Part shown: positions 43,425-53,380 of the stretch, piece by piece | Layout of the letters: each line of letters opens with the position of its first letter | How positions within the stretch are numbered: the stretch's first letter is position 1 | NCBI RefSeq assembly: GCF_002811945.1 | Contig: NZ_NPDX01000008.1 | Location: 18,150-82,149 of the forward strand | Length of the DNA: 64,000 nt | Direction: 5' to 3' | Source of the DNA: Leptospira harrisiae | GTDB taxonomy: Bacteria > Spirochaetota > Leptospiria > Leptospirales > Leptospiraceae | Program-made: the position numbers and the translations under genes | Notes under the pieces: model-generated | The model's database searches: none | The model's input: only the letters and a program-made list of their open reading frames with translations | Told to the model about the DNA's origin: nothing

Positions 43425-46400
43425 CTAAAAAAATCCCTTTTTTAAAATTGGCAGAAAAATCTCGACTACAGACTGAATTGAAAATTGTTCCAGTAAAACC
43501 TTGGTGTAGGGAGAAAGTTTCATCATTCGATTTTCGAATTCTAATACCGTTTCTGAATCTTCTAATAAAAATTCATTCCAAAGTTGGTCTATCGTTGTTA
43601 AATTTGATTCTATTTCTTCTATGTTATGTTTTGCAAAAAATAAATTGAGACCAGCATTTGGTATGTACTTTGGTTTTTCTTCTGTAACCAGTTGGAATAC
43701 GGAATTCAAATATGTTCTGCAATTTGTTTCCGAAAGTTGTGTCATATCAATCCAACTATCTTTTTTGAAATCTTTTGCATTGGCTGGAATGATGACCAAT
43801 CGATTTCCTGTCACTCGAAACAAACAAGCGCTAATTAAAACATATGCCATCTTCCCTAGATAATCTTTTAAATGTTCATTTGGTAATTTTGGTTTGTCGT
43901 AGAGACTACCGTTATAAAACCAATAGTACACTCCTTCTTTTTCAATTAGATTTTCCCATTCACCAACAAGTGTAAAAGATTCGGTGATTGGATACGAATT
44001 TATTTTTTTACAATCCCTGAGGCCAGTATCTCCAATTGAAACTGCTTTTCTGTAGACCAAAGAATCTTCTGGTTGGAAAAGGGTTTCTTTGACAACAGAA
44101 AACCTTTCGGAAACCATTTCAAGTTCATCCAAAAGTTTTTCTGAAGAAACAATATAAAATGCACCATAAGGAAACTCTGCATTTTGTTCTGCTTTGAGAG
44201 TGAATTCTTGTAGATGTGTTTGGATTTTATTTCGGTCCCAAGTCCATTCCTTTTCAGTCACCAAAGATTCTGTAAACATTGGAATGAAAATAGACTTAAT
44301 TGTAAAAATTTCTAACTGATTCAATCGGAATGGTTCTTCCGTAGAATCTTCTTCCTCTTCCCAAATCCTTCCCATGTTTTCTAACAAGGACCCTAAGATG
44401 GGATTTTTTAATCCATTCGTAAGTTGTAGTACGGAAAGTTCGTTTGATGGTTGTGAAGAGTTTGATTCTGAAATCAAATCTTCTGGATTGGTAAAATTAG
44501 GATTTGGTAATTCATCATCTGATTCTCGAAACCGATCTAAATTTCGAACATAGTCAAAAGAGGGAAAGGAATTTTCATCATAGAATCGGCTATACGATGT
44601 TAGAGGCAGTTCAATTGCTTTTTTGATGTTCATGGCAGTCATTACTTCAAATAAAGTAGAACATGGCTCAAATTCTTTATCTTCCAGTGTGTTTTTGCCA
44701 ACATAAGAAAAAGTAATGTTTTCACCTGCAGATAATATGGATTCCCAGAAGAGTGATTCTTGGATTTCTCTCCGGTTCAAGTCCCAAGGTTTTGAATCAT
44801 ACCTTCTTAAATTAAATCTTGATCGATCAACGGAACCAGGAAATTTTCCTTCACCAAGACCCGCAATGTATACATGCAAAAAAGGAATGGGGCGCATTGG
44901 TTGTAAAAGGGAGACTGTAACACCTTCTGTTAAATAATTTCCTCTATGCATGGGAATGTCTGAAAAAATTTCTTCTGTCAGCAAAGAAATCATTTCTAAA
45001 AAATCTTTTGGACCCTTCCAATCTGATTCACACCAAGATTGAATGGATCGTAACCATTGGTTAAAATAAATGCGTTCCCTCTCCAATTCTCCTTCGAATG
45101 AGAATAATTTTTGGAATAAGTTTTCAAGGATTGTGAAACGTTCTGATTTCGGTGCAATTAAAACTTTTTCTTTTAGTTCTGTGCGAATTTCTTTGATTCG
45201 ATTCCAAATTTCTACGAATTGAATGATTGTTTTGTCGGAAGATATCGATTTAGTTACAATTTGTGTTTCAGTCCATGCAGTTTCTTCATCAGCTATCATG
45301 GAGACTACAGCTCTTTTCAGACCAAAAGAAATTGTATAAGGATTGTATTCTTTTTCTTCTTCATAAATGGAACCTAATGAATCGATTAATTCCAAAACCT
45401 TCAAAGAAGACTCTTCATCGCTGAATTCGTTTGGCCCAGTGATGAGTTGGTTTTTGAATAAAGTAAAAATATCTTCTTTTTCAAAACGATCATTTTTGAT
45501 ACAGCGAAACAAAGTAGACAATGCCAAATAAAGTTCGGAGGTATCTTTTGCGACTAAATCAGTAATGGAATAAGGTATTTTAATTAGTTTTGGTAAATTT
45601 TCTTTTTTATCCGTAAGGTAAATCCCTCCATCAAACACCCATTCGACGGCAGATCTGTATTCGTTCATATTTGGAACTAAAATAGCAAAATCAAGTAAGT
45701 TGAGTTTGCCATTGCTTAAATTGATTTTATTTAATATGTCATGGACTATGGATTCTACTTCCCGGTATACGGAAGGTGCATTCCAAACTCTAACAGTTTG
45801 GTCTTCCAAATAATTTTCTTCTTTGAATGTTTCTTCTAATAAAATTGCTTTTAATTTTGATAACATCCCGCCACTAACAAATTTAGATTTCTGCTTTGCG
45901 TATTGGTCTTTTGAAAATTCTTTTGCTAAAAAAGATTGTGGTTTTGAATATTTGGATAAAAAGTTCTTAGTTTTTTCGGGATTTTTTCCAATGGTTTTGC
46001 CATTATGGAATTGATAGATATGAACATTTAATTGAGAATTTTGAGGTTCTGCAGCTTCTTTCAAAAAATCAATGTATGTTCCAGAGAGGTTTGATAAACA
46101 AAATAAGTGTAAGTCGCCATCGAGTGGCAAACTTTTCCCTTCTTCCAGATAGTGGAATAGGTTCTTGGGTTTTGTTTTGTCTTTATAAATCTCTGTATAA
46201 ATATTTTTTTCTAACTCCCAATAGGGGTCTTTGTTAATTTCATTTGGTATGTTTTTTGTTTCTAACCCGAGCCAATCCTTAATCCAATTTTCTCGATTTA
46301 ATTCATAGTCTTTGAAATACCTTGTCAAAACATCGGCCAGGTAGTACATTTTCGGAATTTCTTCTAAATAGGTTTGGATCTCTGGAAATTTTTTTAACAG

Positions 46401-46733
46401 TGTATCCTGTTTTTGATAGAGTAGCGCAAAACAATCTCGTTTGACCGCTTCATATTGGTATAAAAGAGAGTCTTCTTCGTATATTTGTATATTCTTAATA
46501 TTGAATATAATTTTTAAAATTGCCTTTTCTAAAAATGTAAATTCTATGTTTAATGAAAGATGAGACGGATCAAATTTTGGTAAGTTTAATCGCAACCAAG
46601 GGATAAGGTTTTGATTTGGAACCACAACCAGTGGTCGTTTGAGAGGGTTTACTTTTTGGTCTTCTGTAATCCGTTTCCCAAGTTCAATGGTAATTTCTTC
46701 CAGATGAAGACCTGCGTAGTAATGTATCGGCAA
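43425..46733 (-). CDS. recC: Exonuclease V subunit RecC
   Basis: This 1102-residue RecC is recognisable by overall layout: an N-terminal inactive helicase domain (VVVPNQNLIPWLRLNLPK at about 37, DILNKINL and the LLDFAILVPNMNEYRSAVEWVF segment at about 345), and a mid/C-terminal inactive nuclease domain (GEGKFPGSVDRSRFNLRRYDSKPWDLNRRE in pieces, about 630-665). Lack of Walker motifs and of nuclease catalytic residues fits RecC. E. coli RecC is 1122 residues. It is the first gene of the operon and recognises Chi in the holoenzyme. No obvious promoter or partner gene lies upstream; a dispersed repeat begins 95 bases upstream. Confidence 0.9.
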   Translation of the reverse strand: MPIHYYAGLHLEEITIELGKRITEDQKVNPLKRPLVVVPNQNLIPWLRLNLPKFDPSHLSLNIEFTFLEKAILKIIFNIKNIQIYEEDSLLYQYEAVKRDCFALLYQKQDTLLKKFPEIQTYLEEIPKMYYLADVLTRYFKDYELNRENWIKDWLGLETKNIPNEINKDPYWELEKNIYTEIYKDKTKPKNLFHYLEEGKSLPLDGDLHLFCLSNLSGTYIDFLKEAAEPQNSQLNVHIYQFHNGKTIGKNPEKTKNFLSKYSKPQSFLAKEFSKDQYAKQKSKFVSGGMLSKLKAILLEETFKEENYLEDQTVRVWNAPSVYREVESIVHDILNKINLSNGKLNLLDFAILVPNMNEYRSAVEWVFDGGIYLTDKKENLPKLIKIPYSITDLVAKDTSELYLALSTLFRCIKNDRFEKEDIFTLFKNQLITGPNEFSDEESSLKVLELIDSLGSIYEEEKEYNPYTISFGLKRAVVSMIADEETAWTETQIVTKSISSDKTIIQFVEIWNRIKEIRTELKEKVLIAPKSERFTILENLFQKLFSFEGELERERIYFNQWLRSIQSWCESDWKGPKDFLEMISLLTEEIFSDIPMHRGNYLTEGVTVSLLQPMRPIPFLHVYIAGLGEGKFPGSVDRSRFNLRRYDSKPWDLNRREIQESLFWESILSAGENITFSYVGKNTLEDKEFEPCSTLFEVMTAMNIKKAIELPLTSYSRFYDENSFPSFDYVRNLDRFRESDDELPNPNFTNPEDLISESNSSQPSNELSVLQLTNGLKNPILGSLLENMGRIWEEEEDSTEEPFRLNQLEIFTIKSIFIPMFTESLVTEKEWTWDRNKIQTHLQEFTLKAEQNAEFPYGAFYIVSSEKLLDELEMVSERFSVVKETLFQPEDSLVYRKAVSIGDTGLRDCKKINSYPITESFTLVGEWENLIEKEGVYYWFYNGSLYDKPKLPNEHLKDYLGKMAYVLISACLFRVTGNRLVIIPANAKDFKKDSWIDMTQLSETNCRTYLNSVFQLVTEEKPKYIPNAGLNLFFAKHNIEEIESNLTTIDQLWNEFLLEDSETVLEFENRMMKLSPYTKVLLEQFSIQSVVEIFLPILKKGFF

Positions 46734-46827
46734 CGGGTTTCCCTTTTTTTGTAATTCAAACTGAGTCTAATCTTGCAACGATCAAAGTCCATTCTAATCT
46801 ATTTGAGAAAGAGAAAAATAAATGGGT

Positions 46828-46897
46828 GGGCGCCATTTCCGGCTATCCGCTCCAATCTTTCGCTCTGCGAAAGGATTTCCGCTTCTATCCGGGGCGC
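46828..46897 (+). repeat. Dispersed hairpin repeat, copy b (compact)
   Basis: This is the shortest copy. It runs GGGCGCC at 46828-46834, then the core CGCTCCAATCTTTCGC, loop TCT, GCGAAAGGATTTCCGCT, then GGGGCGC. The inner stem pairs TTTCGC with GCGAAA plus C-G, one bulged G, and TAA with ATT pairs. The outer ends pair GCGCC with GGCGC. It lies in the 276-base gap between recC and the S15-like lipoprotein, near recC's 5' end; no gene fits the gap. Confidence 0.65.
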
Positions 46898-47009
46898 GTA
46901 GGTTTTCGTTATCTGTTAGTTTGGGAAAAGAAAAAGATTCTTGTAAAAGAAAAGGGAGAGGAATTCCTCTCCCAGTTGCAACTGATATGTTTATCAGTAA
47001 GTTTTATTT

Positions 47010-48731
47010 TTATTCGCTTTCAAATCGAAGTGTGGATGCAGTGGATGTGCTGTGTTTGAAAGTTGTTGTATAGAGTGCCACAGGTTTTGGAACTGCATAC
47101 ATTGGGTCAATATTGTCGATCGCAAGTGCCAAGCGACTGCCTGCAGGGAAATCATGTGCCACTGCTTGAAGGTCGACATTTAGGTCTGTGTCTTTTCCTT
47201 TGACTCCAAATAAGGTAGCTGTTCCGTGTGTGATCAACTTTCCTGTTCCCCAAAAATCAACTTCATACAAATACACAACAACATGAGGGGCATTGTCAGA
47301 ACTATTTATTTTGCCTTTATAGAATGTTCTACCTCTGAGTTTGAGAGGAGTTGTGATTTGGTCAGAAATATAAACCATTGCATTGGTTCGGTCAATCAAA
47401 TTGACATTAGTTGTGACAGGTACAGAGACAGCGCCATCTAAGATTTCTGAGAGAAGGGGAACACCTGTTGTCGCACTTGTTCCACCAGAAAGGATAGTAT
47501 CATTTCCATTCGTTGTGTTGGCAGTGGTTGTGATTTTGCCTGGCGTGAGGAGTCCCATCGGTCTTAAGTGATAAGTTCTTTCGACTTTATTTGGGTTAGG
47601 CCAGGAAGAGTAAGTGACTCTGGATGTAGAAAACCTTTTTTGAATGGAAACCTTTGGTTTCGTCATAATCCCATTTTGGATTCCTTTTAACCAATAATCA
47701 AACCAATCATATGCGTTTGTCCAAACATAGTTTTCAATTCCAAGAACCCCACCAATTTCTGCTGTGGCATGGATTCCGTTGTTCAAATCTAATTTTTTGG
47801 GAACTGTTAATTGTTCAAAGTAAGGAAGGATTTGATTTGGTTGGAATAGGTTGTCTTGTGAGTTATTTGAAATGTAGACAGGTTTTCCTGCTGCATTCAA
47901 TGCCGCAACAGCACTGTTTGGTGACCTTTCACTTGCCCATGCTAATACAGTTGCCACATCTCTTGTGTCTAAAAGTTTCCCAAAATTTTCTGCAATAACG
48001 GGATCCATTCTTCCTGTAATATAACCTGCCGTGACTAAAAGTAGACCCCATACAAGTCTTGGAGTTTGATTTCCATACAATGAGTCCGGTAAACTTCCCC
48101 ATCCACTCATGGCAACTGCAGTTTTAATTCTAGGTTCTTTGCTTAATCCAAGGAGTGAAATCCCTGCACCATAAGAAATTCCAGCAATACCAATGTTAGC
48201 CTGATTCACGGGAGCATTTGCCAAAAGGAAATCAATTCCTTTGGATAGGTCTTCCATATCTTTTGGACCTGCTACGTTGATCAGACCTCCAGAAGTTCCG
48301 AATCCTCTAGTATTGTAACTGAACACTACGTACCCTTTTTTTGCAAGTTTCGCAGCTGGCACAATGTATTCGTATTCGTTGAGAGCCCAACTATTAACAA
48401 AAATCACAGCAGGGAAGGGGCCTGTTCCTGATTTTGGAATGAATAGGTTTCCGGTAATTTTGACTCCATCGTTACTTAGAAACGAAATGTTGTCATTGAA
48501 TGTAAAGCTTCCATCGTTTTCTTTTGCAAACGCAGACTGAATGTCTTTTGCATTCGCTGCATTGCTCAGTTGTAGAGCTTCTGGAGTTGCCGAAGTGCTG
48601 GAGTTTGTTCCATTTAACACTGCTAGTACGGCTGCGTTGTCTTTTGAGTTTCGGTTTCCGTTTTGTCCGCATGCCACCACGAGAAAGATCCCAAGTGGCA
48701 AAAGCAGACGAATGATTTTTTGCTTTTTCAT
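47010..48731 (-). CDS. S15/CocE-like (X-Pro dipeptidyl-peptidase family) lipoprotein hydrolase
   Basis: This hydrolase of about 573 residues starts at ATG 48731 (AGAGG 8-12 bases upstream) with signal KKQKIIRLLLPLGIFLVVAC and a lipobox Cys near 21. The alpha/beta part holds VIFVNSWALNEYEY (about 105), YNTRGFGTSGG (about 132), the nucleophile elbow GIAGISYGAGISLLG with Ser near 180, and the C-terminal jelly-roll typical of CocE/NonD (about 360-570, e.g. RTFYKGKINSSDNAPHVVVYLYEVD in pieces). The substrate may be a peptide or ester. It is divergent from the AraC regulator, with two strong inverted repeats between them. Confidence 0.83.
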   Translation of the reverse strand: MKKQKIIRLLLPLGIFLVVACGQNGNRNSKDNAAVLAVLNGTNSSTSATPEALQLSNAANAKDIQSAFAKENDGSFTFNDNISFLSNDGVKITGNLFIPKSGTGPFPAVIFVNSWALNEYEYIVPAAKLAKKGYVVFSYNTRGFGTSGGLINVAGPKDMEDLSKGIDFLLANAPVNQANIGIAGISYGAGISLLGLSKEPRIKTAVAMSGWGSLPDSLYGNQTPRLVWGLLLVTAGYITGRMDPVIAENFGKLLDTRDVATVLAWASERSPNSAVAALNAAGKPVYISNNSQDNLFQPNQILPYFEQLTVPKKLDLNNGIHATAEIGGVLGIENYVWTNAYDWFDYWLKGIQNGIMTKPKVSIQKRFSTSRVTYSSWPNPNKVERTYHLRPMGLLTPGKITTTANTTNGNDTILSGGTSATTGVPLLSEILDGAVSVPVTTNVNLIDRTNAMVYISDQITTPLKLRGRTFYKGKINSSDNAPHVVVYLYEVDFWGTGKLITHGTATLFGVKGKDTDLNVDLQAVAHDFPAGSRLALAIDNIDPMYAVPKPVALYTTTFKHSTSTASTLRFESE

Positions 48732-48779
48732 AATTCGCCTCTGAATTGACTCAAATTTACCATGATTGCGTTCAAATGG

Positions 48780-48803
48780 CGTCCAAGATGGCGATTTTGG
48801 ACG
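48780..48803. promoter_or_regulatory. Inverted repeat in the S15/AraC intergenic region
   Basis: CGTCCAA (48780-48786) and TTGGACG (48797-48803) form 7-base arms 10 bases apart. Together with the 25-bp palindrome at 48827 it occupies the space between the two divergent genes. It may be an operator for the AraC-type regulator. Confidence 0.4.
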
Positions 48804-48826
48804 ATTTTTTAGGTCTAATATCATGA

Positions 48827-48851
48827 TTTTGTACCAATTCTAGGTACAAAA
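48827..48851. promoter_or_regulatory. 25-bp palindrome between the S15-like hydrolase and AraC genes
   Basis: TTTTGTACC and GGTACAAAA are perfect 9-base arms separated by 7 bases. The symmetry, spacing and divergent promoter position suggest a dimeric regulator site, most simply the AraC regulator encoded 50 bases downstream. Alternatively it is a transcript hairpin. Confidence 0.5.
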
Positions 48852-48900
48852 GGGATGCAAAAGGTTGACGTAAGCGTGCATTTCGTCCGAATTTTGCAGT

Positions 48901-49986
48901 ATGTTTGAGTTTTTCGGTTCATGGCTTCAATTTGGGGCTTGGTACCATTTTATATTAGGAATCGGTATCTTGGTGAAAGAAAAGGGTTCCAAAGGTTTCC
49001 CTTTTGCTATGATTGCCGCCTTTTCAGGTGGGATTTTAATTATTTACGCCTATCGTCTGTATGTTGGTTATGAATTCGAAACTTCCCTTTTGAATCATGG
49101 TTATGTTCCCATCATTTTTTTGATCCCCGGAAGTATGCAGTACACTATCGAACAATTCCTAAGTTTAGAACCTGTTCCACTCGCTGGGTTGAAACGATTG
49201 TATCCAACTTTTTTTGTGGTTATTCTCCTTCTTCTTTGTCAATGGAAGGCTCCACATCTTCTTTCGCAATCCATGAACCAAAGTTTTGCGGGAGCTCACT
49301 TTTCAATACCAGAAATGATTTCTGCGATTGGATGTATCTACTGGGTTGGTACTTTTCTTTGGATGATTTATCAATATAGAATGATTCTTTATCGTAATCC
49401 TAATAAAGAAGCTAAGTTAGGGGTGCAGGTATTAGGAATGATTTTGAAAGGCAATATTACTTTTGCTAGTTTTATTTTCATTAGTACATTCTTTCGTTGG
49501 CATACAGGAATTTATTTTACAGCGGGACTGGCAACGCTTATGGCAGTAGTCGCTTTTATTGGAACAGAGATCAATCATCAGTTGTTTAAGGATCTATTAC
49601 CAGAACTTCGTCAGTCTTATCGAACTTCTCGGATCCTAAATTTGGATTTGGAAAAACTCCAAAAAGATTTGGATTATTATTTGAAAGTGGAATGTATTTA
49701 TCGGGAAGAAGATTTGAGTTTGGCTTCACTTGCAGAAAAGTTAGGGATCAAAGATTACCAACTCAGCGAATACATCAACGCTTATCTGGGGATTAATTTC
49801 AATCGTTTGATCAACGAATGTCGTATTTCTGAAGTTTGTCGTCTCCTGAAGGAAGAGCCAAAAGCCAACTTGTTATCTCTTGCTTACCAAGTTGGTTTTA
49901 ATTCTAAAGCCAATTTCAATTTAGCTTTTAAAGCCTTCAAAAAAGTATCCCCAAGTGAATATGCAAAGTCGGTGGGGAAAGGGTAG
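48901..49986 (+). CDS. Membrane-anchored AraC family regulator
   Basis: This 361-residue protein joins an N-terminal region with about seven hydrophobic segments (about 5-225) to an AraC-type DNA-binding domain at the C-terminus (about 262-355). The latter has the two helix-turn-helix units LSLASLAEKLGIKDYQLSEYIN and NLLSLAYQVGFNSKANFNLAFKAFKKVSPSEY (in pieces). Leptospires have several such membrane AraC regulators. Sensing at the membrane and control of the divergent hydrolase are inferred. No ribosome site is evident at ATG 48901. Confidence 0.85.
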   Translation: MFEFFGSWLQFGAWYHFILGIGILVKEKGSKGFPFAMIAAFSGGILIIYAYRLYVGYEFETSLLNHGYVPIIFLIPGSMQYTIEQFLSLEPVPLAGLKRLYPTFFVVILLLLCQWKAPHLLSQSMNQSFAGAHFSIPEMISAIGCIYWVGTFLWMIYQYRMILYRNPNKEAKLGVQVLGMILKGNITFASFIFISTFFRWHTGIYFTAGLATLMAVVAFIGTEINHQLFKDLLPELRQSYRTSRILNLDLEKLQKDLDYYLKVECIYREEDLSLASLAEKLGIKDYQLSEYINAYLGINFNRLINECRISEVCRLLKEEPKANLLSLAYQVGFNSKANFNLAFKAFKKVSPSEYAKSVGKG

Positions 49987-50008
49987 TTGGTTTTAAGAAT
50001 TCCCTAAT

Positions 50009-53000
50009 TTACTTCTTTCCTTTTGGTTTTTTCTTTGATACCGTATAACCTAGAATATTTGCCATTTTCCAAATCATTTCTAAATGGTCTCCAGCAGAAG
50101 TGATACTCGATTCTGTTTTAGAATCTGGTAATACCGAATGTAAATGAAATTCATTGGTTCCAAATCGAACCACATCAGGAGTCATATGAATCCATGTATG
50201 CCAGCCGTATTCTCGTTCTTCGGGATAAAAAGTGAGAAGTATACCTGGTTCTTCCATTTTTGGCATTTCCGGTATTTTATCATTTAACTTCCGTCTGGCT
50301 GCCATATCCAACATAGTACGTGTTTCGGAATTTGGTTTGGATTCTTTCCAATGTTTTTGGATTAGGTCATCTCCCTTTTTTCCCAACCACCTCCAGAGTA
50401 GTGGCAATCGAAGTCCCAACGCTTCTTCATAAATACTAGAATCATAAGATTCATGGTTTGTCATAGCCAATCGTTTTGTGATGGTTTCTGAAATTGTATC
50501 AAATGAAGATTCTCCATCTAACAAAAAAAGTTTGGCGGCAAGTAAATCAGTCCATACATACCAATCGGGGTTTAGATTTTCAAGTAATGGTTTGATTTCA
50601 CTTTGATCCATTGTCAGAACCTTTTTCCATTTTAATGATTCAGGTTCCATCACTCTCATAAACTGTAAGAGATAGGTTTTCCATGAAGGTGCAACATATG
50701 GAAGATGGAAAATCTCTAAGAAATATGGATACACTTCGCGACCTTGAAAAAATAACGTTTTGATGGCTTCCCATCTATCATATGAACCTGAATATTTGTA
50801 TTCATCCAAGGAATATCGTAAGGACTCTACAAGCCAAGGTCCACCGATCCGAACTACATCTTCATGTTTGTATTTTGATTCTCTAATTTTCTCGAACACA
50901 TGTTGTGTGCTGTATTTTTCGGGGTGTAGGATTGCTTCGGGTAACTTCGATTTATTTTTTGCAAGTGATGAAGCATATTTATCAGTTCCGTCAAATTCTG
51001 GTGCATCTTCTCCATAAACTGTGATCCAAGCGCGTCTTGCCTCCACTTCAATATAACTCCAAGAATAATCAACCATCGGATCCGGATCTGCATAAATATG
51101 ATACCAAAGTTGTTCTTTAAACTTCTGAACCTTTTGTTTTCTGATCCAACGAATGATTCCATACACTCGCACTTGGTCCCCTTTATTTCCAAGGATTCGT
51201 TCTGCAAAAGTCAAATACTCCTGGTTTTCTGGCTCTAACAAAAGTAAGCCCGCCACATAACAGGCCTTAAGATCAATGGCAATTCCAGGTGAAGAAGAAT
51301 CATCCATTTTTATATAATATTCGTGTAACTCCTCTTTTGCCTTTTCCGGTTCCATTTTTGCCCAGGCAAGTGCCGCTTCCGATGTATTGATGATTGAACT
51401 TAAATCTAAATAGGAACTTCGATCCCTTCCTTTTATTTTAGAGCTTTGTCTAACGTAGTTTGCAATTGTTTCTATGTGTTCGATTCTATTTAAGTGAGCA
51501 CAGACAGAAAATGCATTCCCCACACTCATCCCGAAATATCCAAATTGGTCTTTATATTCAAATAATTTCTGAATGAGTTGCACGGAGACTTCATCTAAAG
51601 CAAGAATTCGTTCTTGTAGAGCCTCGTTTAAGTGGGTGTACACCTTGAACATATTGTTCAAGGTAGGTCCTTCTTTTTGAACCTTTTCTCGAATGTCTTT
51701 TATATTATCTAGGGTTTCAAATGTTCTCCACGCAGCGTCTGCCAAAATGGAACTTGCTTCAATATGATCACTTTTAATCAAAGCTTCTATAACATACTCC
51801 ATTCTTGGATCATCTTGTTTGAGTTTATGAACTGCTTCTCTTAGTGATACCATCGAACGATCATCATCTAACATGCCGATGGTTTTTGTAATTCCGCAAT
51901 AGGCTTTTTTATTATCTGCGTCATACTTCAATCCTTGTCGGAAGGCGGCATTGATGGCAACGGAGAGTCGTTTGTCTAATTTATCCAGATTGTAGGGCCA
52001 AGTATTGTATGCACTATCGTTACGTTCCCGAAAGTAATCATCGATCAGCTTTTTGAGGTTAATGTCTTTTTTTGATATTTCTTTAAGAATGAAATCATGT
52101 GTTGTCACATCATCAGGGAATTCTTCCATTAATTGGAATAAATCCACATTAGTTTTTAATCTGGAATCCAATTCTTTTTTAGGAATTGTTTTTAAATTGG
52201 AAATTCCTAAACTATCGTTATATAATTTTAGATTTTTAGGTTCGATTTGTTTTGGATCTGCATTGGAAAATGTTTGTGTTCGAATCTTTTCTACGTTTTC
52301 AGATTTGATTTTGAAAAGTGTTTTTGATTTACCATCTAAATAATCGAGTATGTGACGACTTAGAGTGACTATGATTTTCCCTTTGGATTTACTAGCAAGT
52401 TTGATGGTTTCTCTACATGCTTCATCGTTTTTTAAGTAAAAATGATGTAATATCCAATAAGCAGCTAAGTTCGGATATGTTTTGATCTCTGATTTTTCTT
52501 CTTCCCAAATAACATAAGAAGGGGCATCTGCTAATTTTTCAGTAAATGCATAAGCTGGATCTCCATAACTGTGTCCTAACAACCATGCCGATCTTTCAAA
52601 CATATCTAAAGAATTTTGATAGATAGGTTTTTTTTCGTAAAGTAGGGTGGCTTTTTTTTCAAATGCCTTTATTACACTATCTTTGATTTGAGAGAGGAGG
52701 ATTGGTTCTTTTGATTTGTTGTGGGAGCTTTCGTCATCGAACTCTTCTTCCTCCTCGTCTTCATAACCATCATTTGATTCATTATTCCAGTTATCTAAAA
52801 TAAAGTGGGATATCGAATAATACGGAAGGTTTTCAAGTTCACCGATTTCATGGTTATAATGATTTACTTCAATAGATTCATTTTCGTTTGGCAATAGGTT
52901 GATCCAAGATGTGTCGCCACCTCCATCGGAAGCAAAAGCATATGAACCATTCAATAAAAACATCAGTCCACTGTAAGATCCAACCAACCATGAAAGTAAT

Positions 53001-53380
53001 TCTTCTGGATCTTTAATTTTTACCAATCGTTCGATAGAAGAAATTGCATAATCAAAACCTCCATCTTCGTTTTCTTCCAATTCTTCTTCAGCAGAGTGAT
53101 GGTCGATCATATTCCAAACATCTGCAATTTCGTACATAATGGATTTGTACCCTTTTTTTAGGTTTTCCCATTCTAAAATTTCTTTACCAGGTTTAAACCC
53201 ATACATGGACTCGAATTCGTTTAGAAAATTTTGATCTAGTTTGGTTTTGGTTCTTTCAACTTCCTTTTGAAATCTATCTCTCAAAGATTGAAATACTAAC
53301 ATACGATCAATGATGATTTCTTTTAAGTTCCCATGGTAAAAATCTGTTTTTTGAAATTGGGGTGTAGTTGGTTGTTTCAT
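50009..53380 (-). CDS. Large uncharacterised cytoplasmic protein (1123 residues)
   Basis: I do not recognise the family. There is no signal peptide or membrane helix. An acidic segment near 200-220 (NNESNDGYEDEEEEEFDDES) separates an N-terminal region from a long, mostly helical body (about 225-1000) with solenoid-like helical repeats. A conserved-looking Trp/Gly-rich C-terminal part (GILLTFYPEEREYGWHTWIHM in pieces, about 1040) precedes a basic tail (SKKKPKGKK). It is coupled to the preceding 322-residue gene by an ATGA overlap, and the pair forms a two-gene unit. A large helical scaffold beside a beta-propeller-like protein suggests a protein-protein complex. No enzyme motif is visible. Confidence 0.8.
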   Translation of the reverse strand: MKQPTTPQFQKTDFYHGNLKEIIIDRMLVFQSLRDRFQKEVERTKTKLDQNFLNEFESMYGFKPGKEILEWENLKKGYKSIMYEIADVWNMIDHHSAEEELEENEDGGFDYAISSIERLVKIKDPEELLSWLVGSYSGLMFLLNGSYAFASDGGGDTSWINLLPNENESIEVNHYNHEIGELENLPYYSISHFILDNWNNESNDGYEDEEEEEFDDESSHNKSKEPILLSQIKDSVIKAFEKKATLLYEKKPIYQNSLDMFERSAWLLGHSYGDPAYAFTEKLADAPSYVIWEEEKSEIKTYPNLAAYWILHHFYLKNDEACRETIKLASKSKGKIIVTLSRHILDYLDGKSKTLFKIKSENVEKIRTQTFSNADPKQIEPKNLKLYNDSLGISNLKTIPKKELDSRLKTNVDLFQLMEEFPDDVTTHDFILKEISKKDINLKKLIDDYFRERNDSAYNTWPYNLDKLDKRLSVAINAAFRQGLKYDADNKKAYCGITKTIGMLDDDRSMVSLREAVHKLKQDDPRMEYVIEALIKSDHIEASSILADAAWRTFETLDNIKDIREKVQKEGPTLNNMFKVYTHLNEALQERILALDEVSVQLIQKLFEYKDQFGYFGMSVGNAFSVCAHLNRIEHIETIANYVRQSSKIKGRDRSSYLDLSSIINTSEAALAWAKMEPEKAKEELHEYYIKMDDSSSPGIAIDLKACYVAGLLLLEPENQEYLTFAERILGNKGDQVRVYGIIRWIRKQKVQKFKEQLWYHIYADPDPMVDYSWSYIEVEARRAWITVYGEDAPEFDGTDKYASSLAKNKSKLPEAILHPEKYSTQHVFEKIRESKYKHEDVVRIGGPWLVESLRYSLDEYKYSGSYDRWEAIKTLFFQGREVYPYFLEIFHLPYVAPSWKTYLLQFMRVMEPESLKWKKVLTMDQSEIKPLLENLNPDWYVWTDLLAAKLFLLDGESSFDTISETITKRLAMTNHESYDSSIYEEALGLRLPLLWRWLGKKGDDLIQKHWKESKPNSETRTMLDMAARRKLNDKIPEMPKMEEPGILLTFYPEEREYGWHTWIHMTPDVVRFGTNEFHLHSVLPDSKTESSITSAGDHLEMIWKMANILGYTVSKKKPKGKK

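Noticed and set aside
46822..47073. Open frames of 77 and 83 codons on the plus strand between recC and the S15-like gene
   Set aside because: They run through dispersed repeat copy b and into the 3' end of the S15-like gene; repeats of this type have no coding signal and the frames have no ribosome site.
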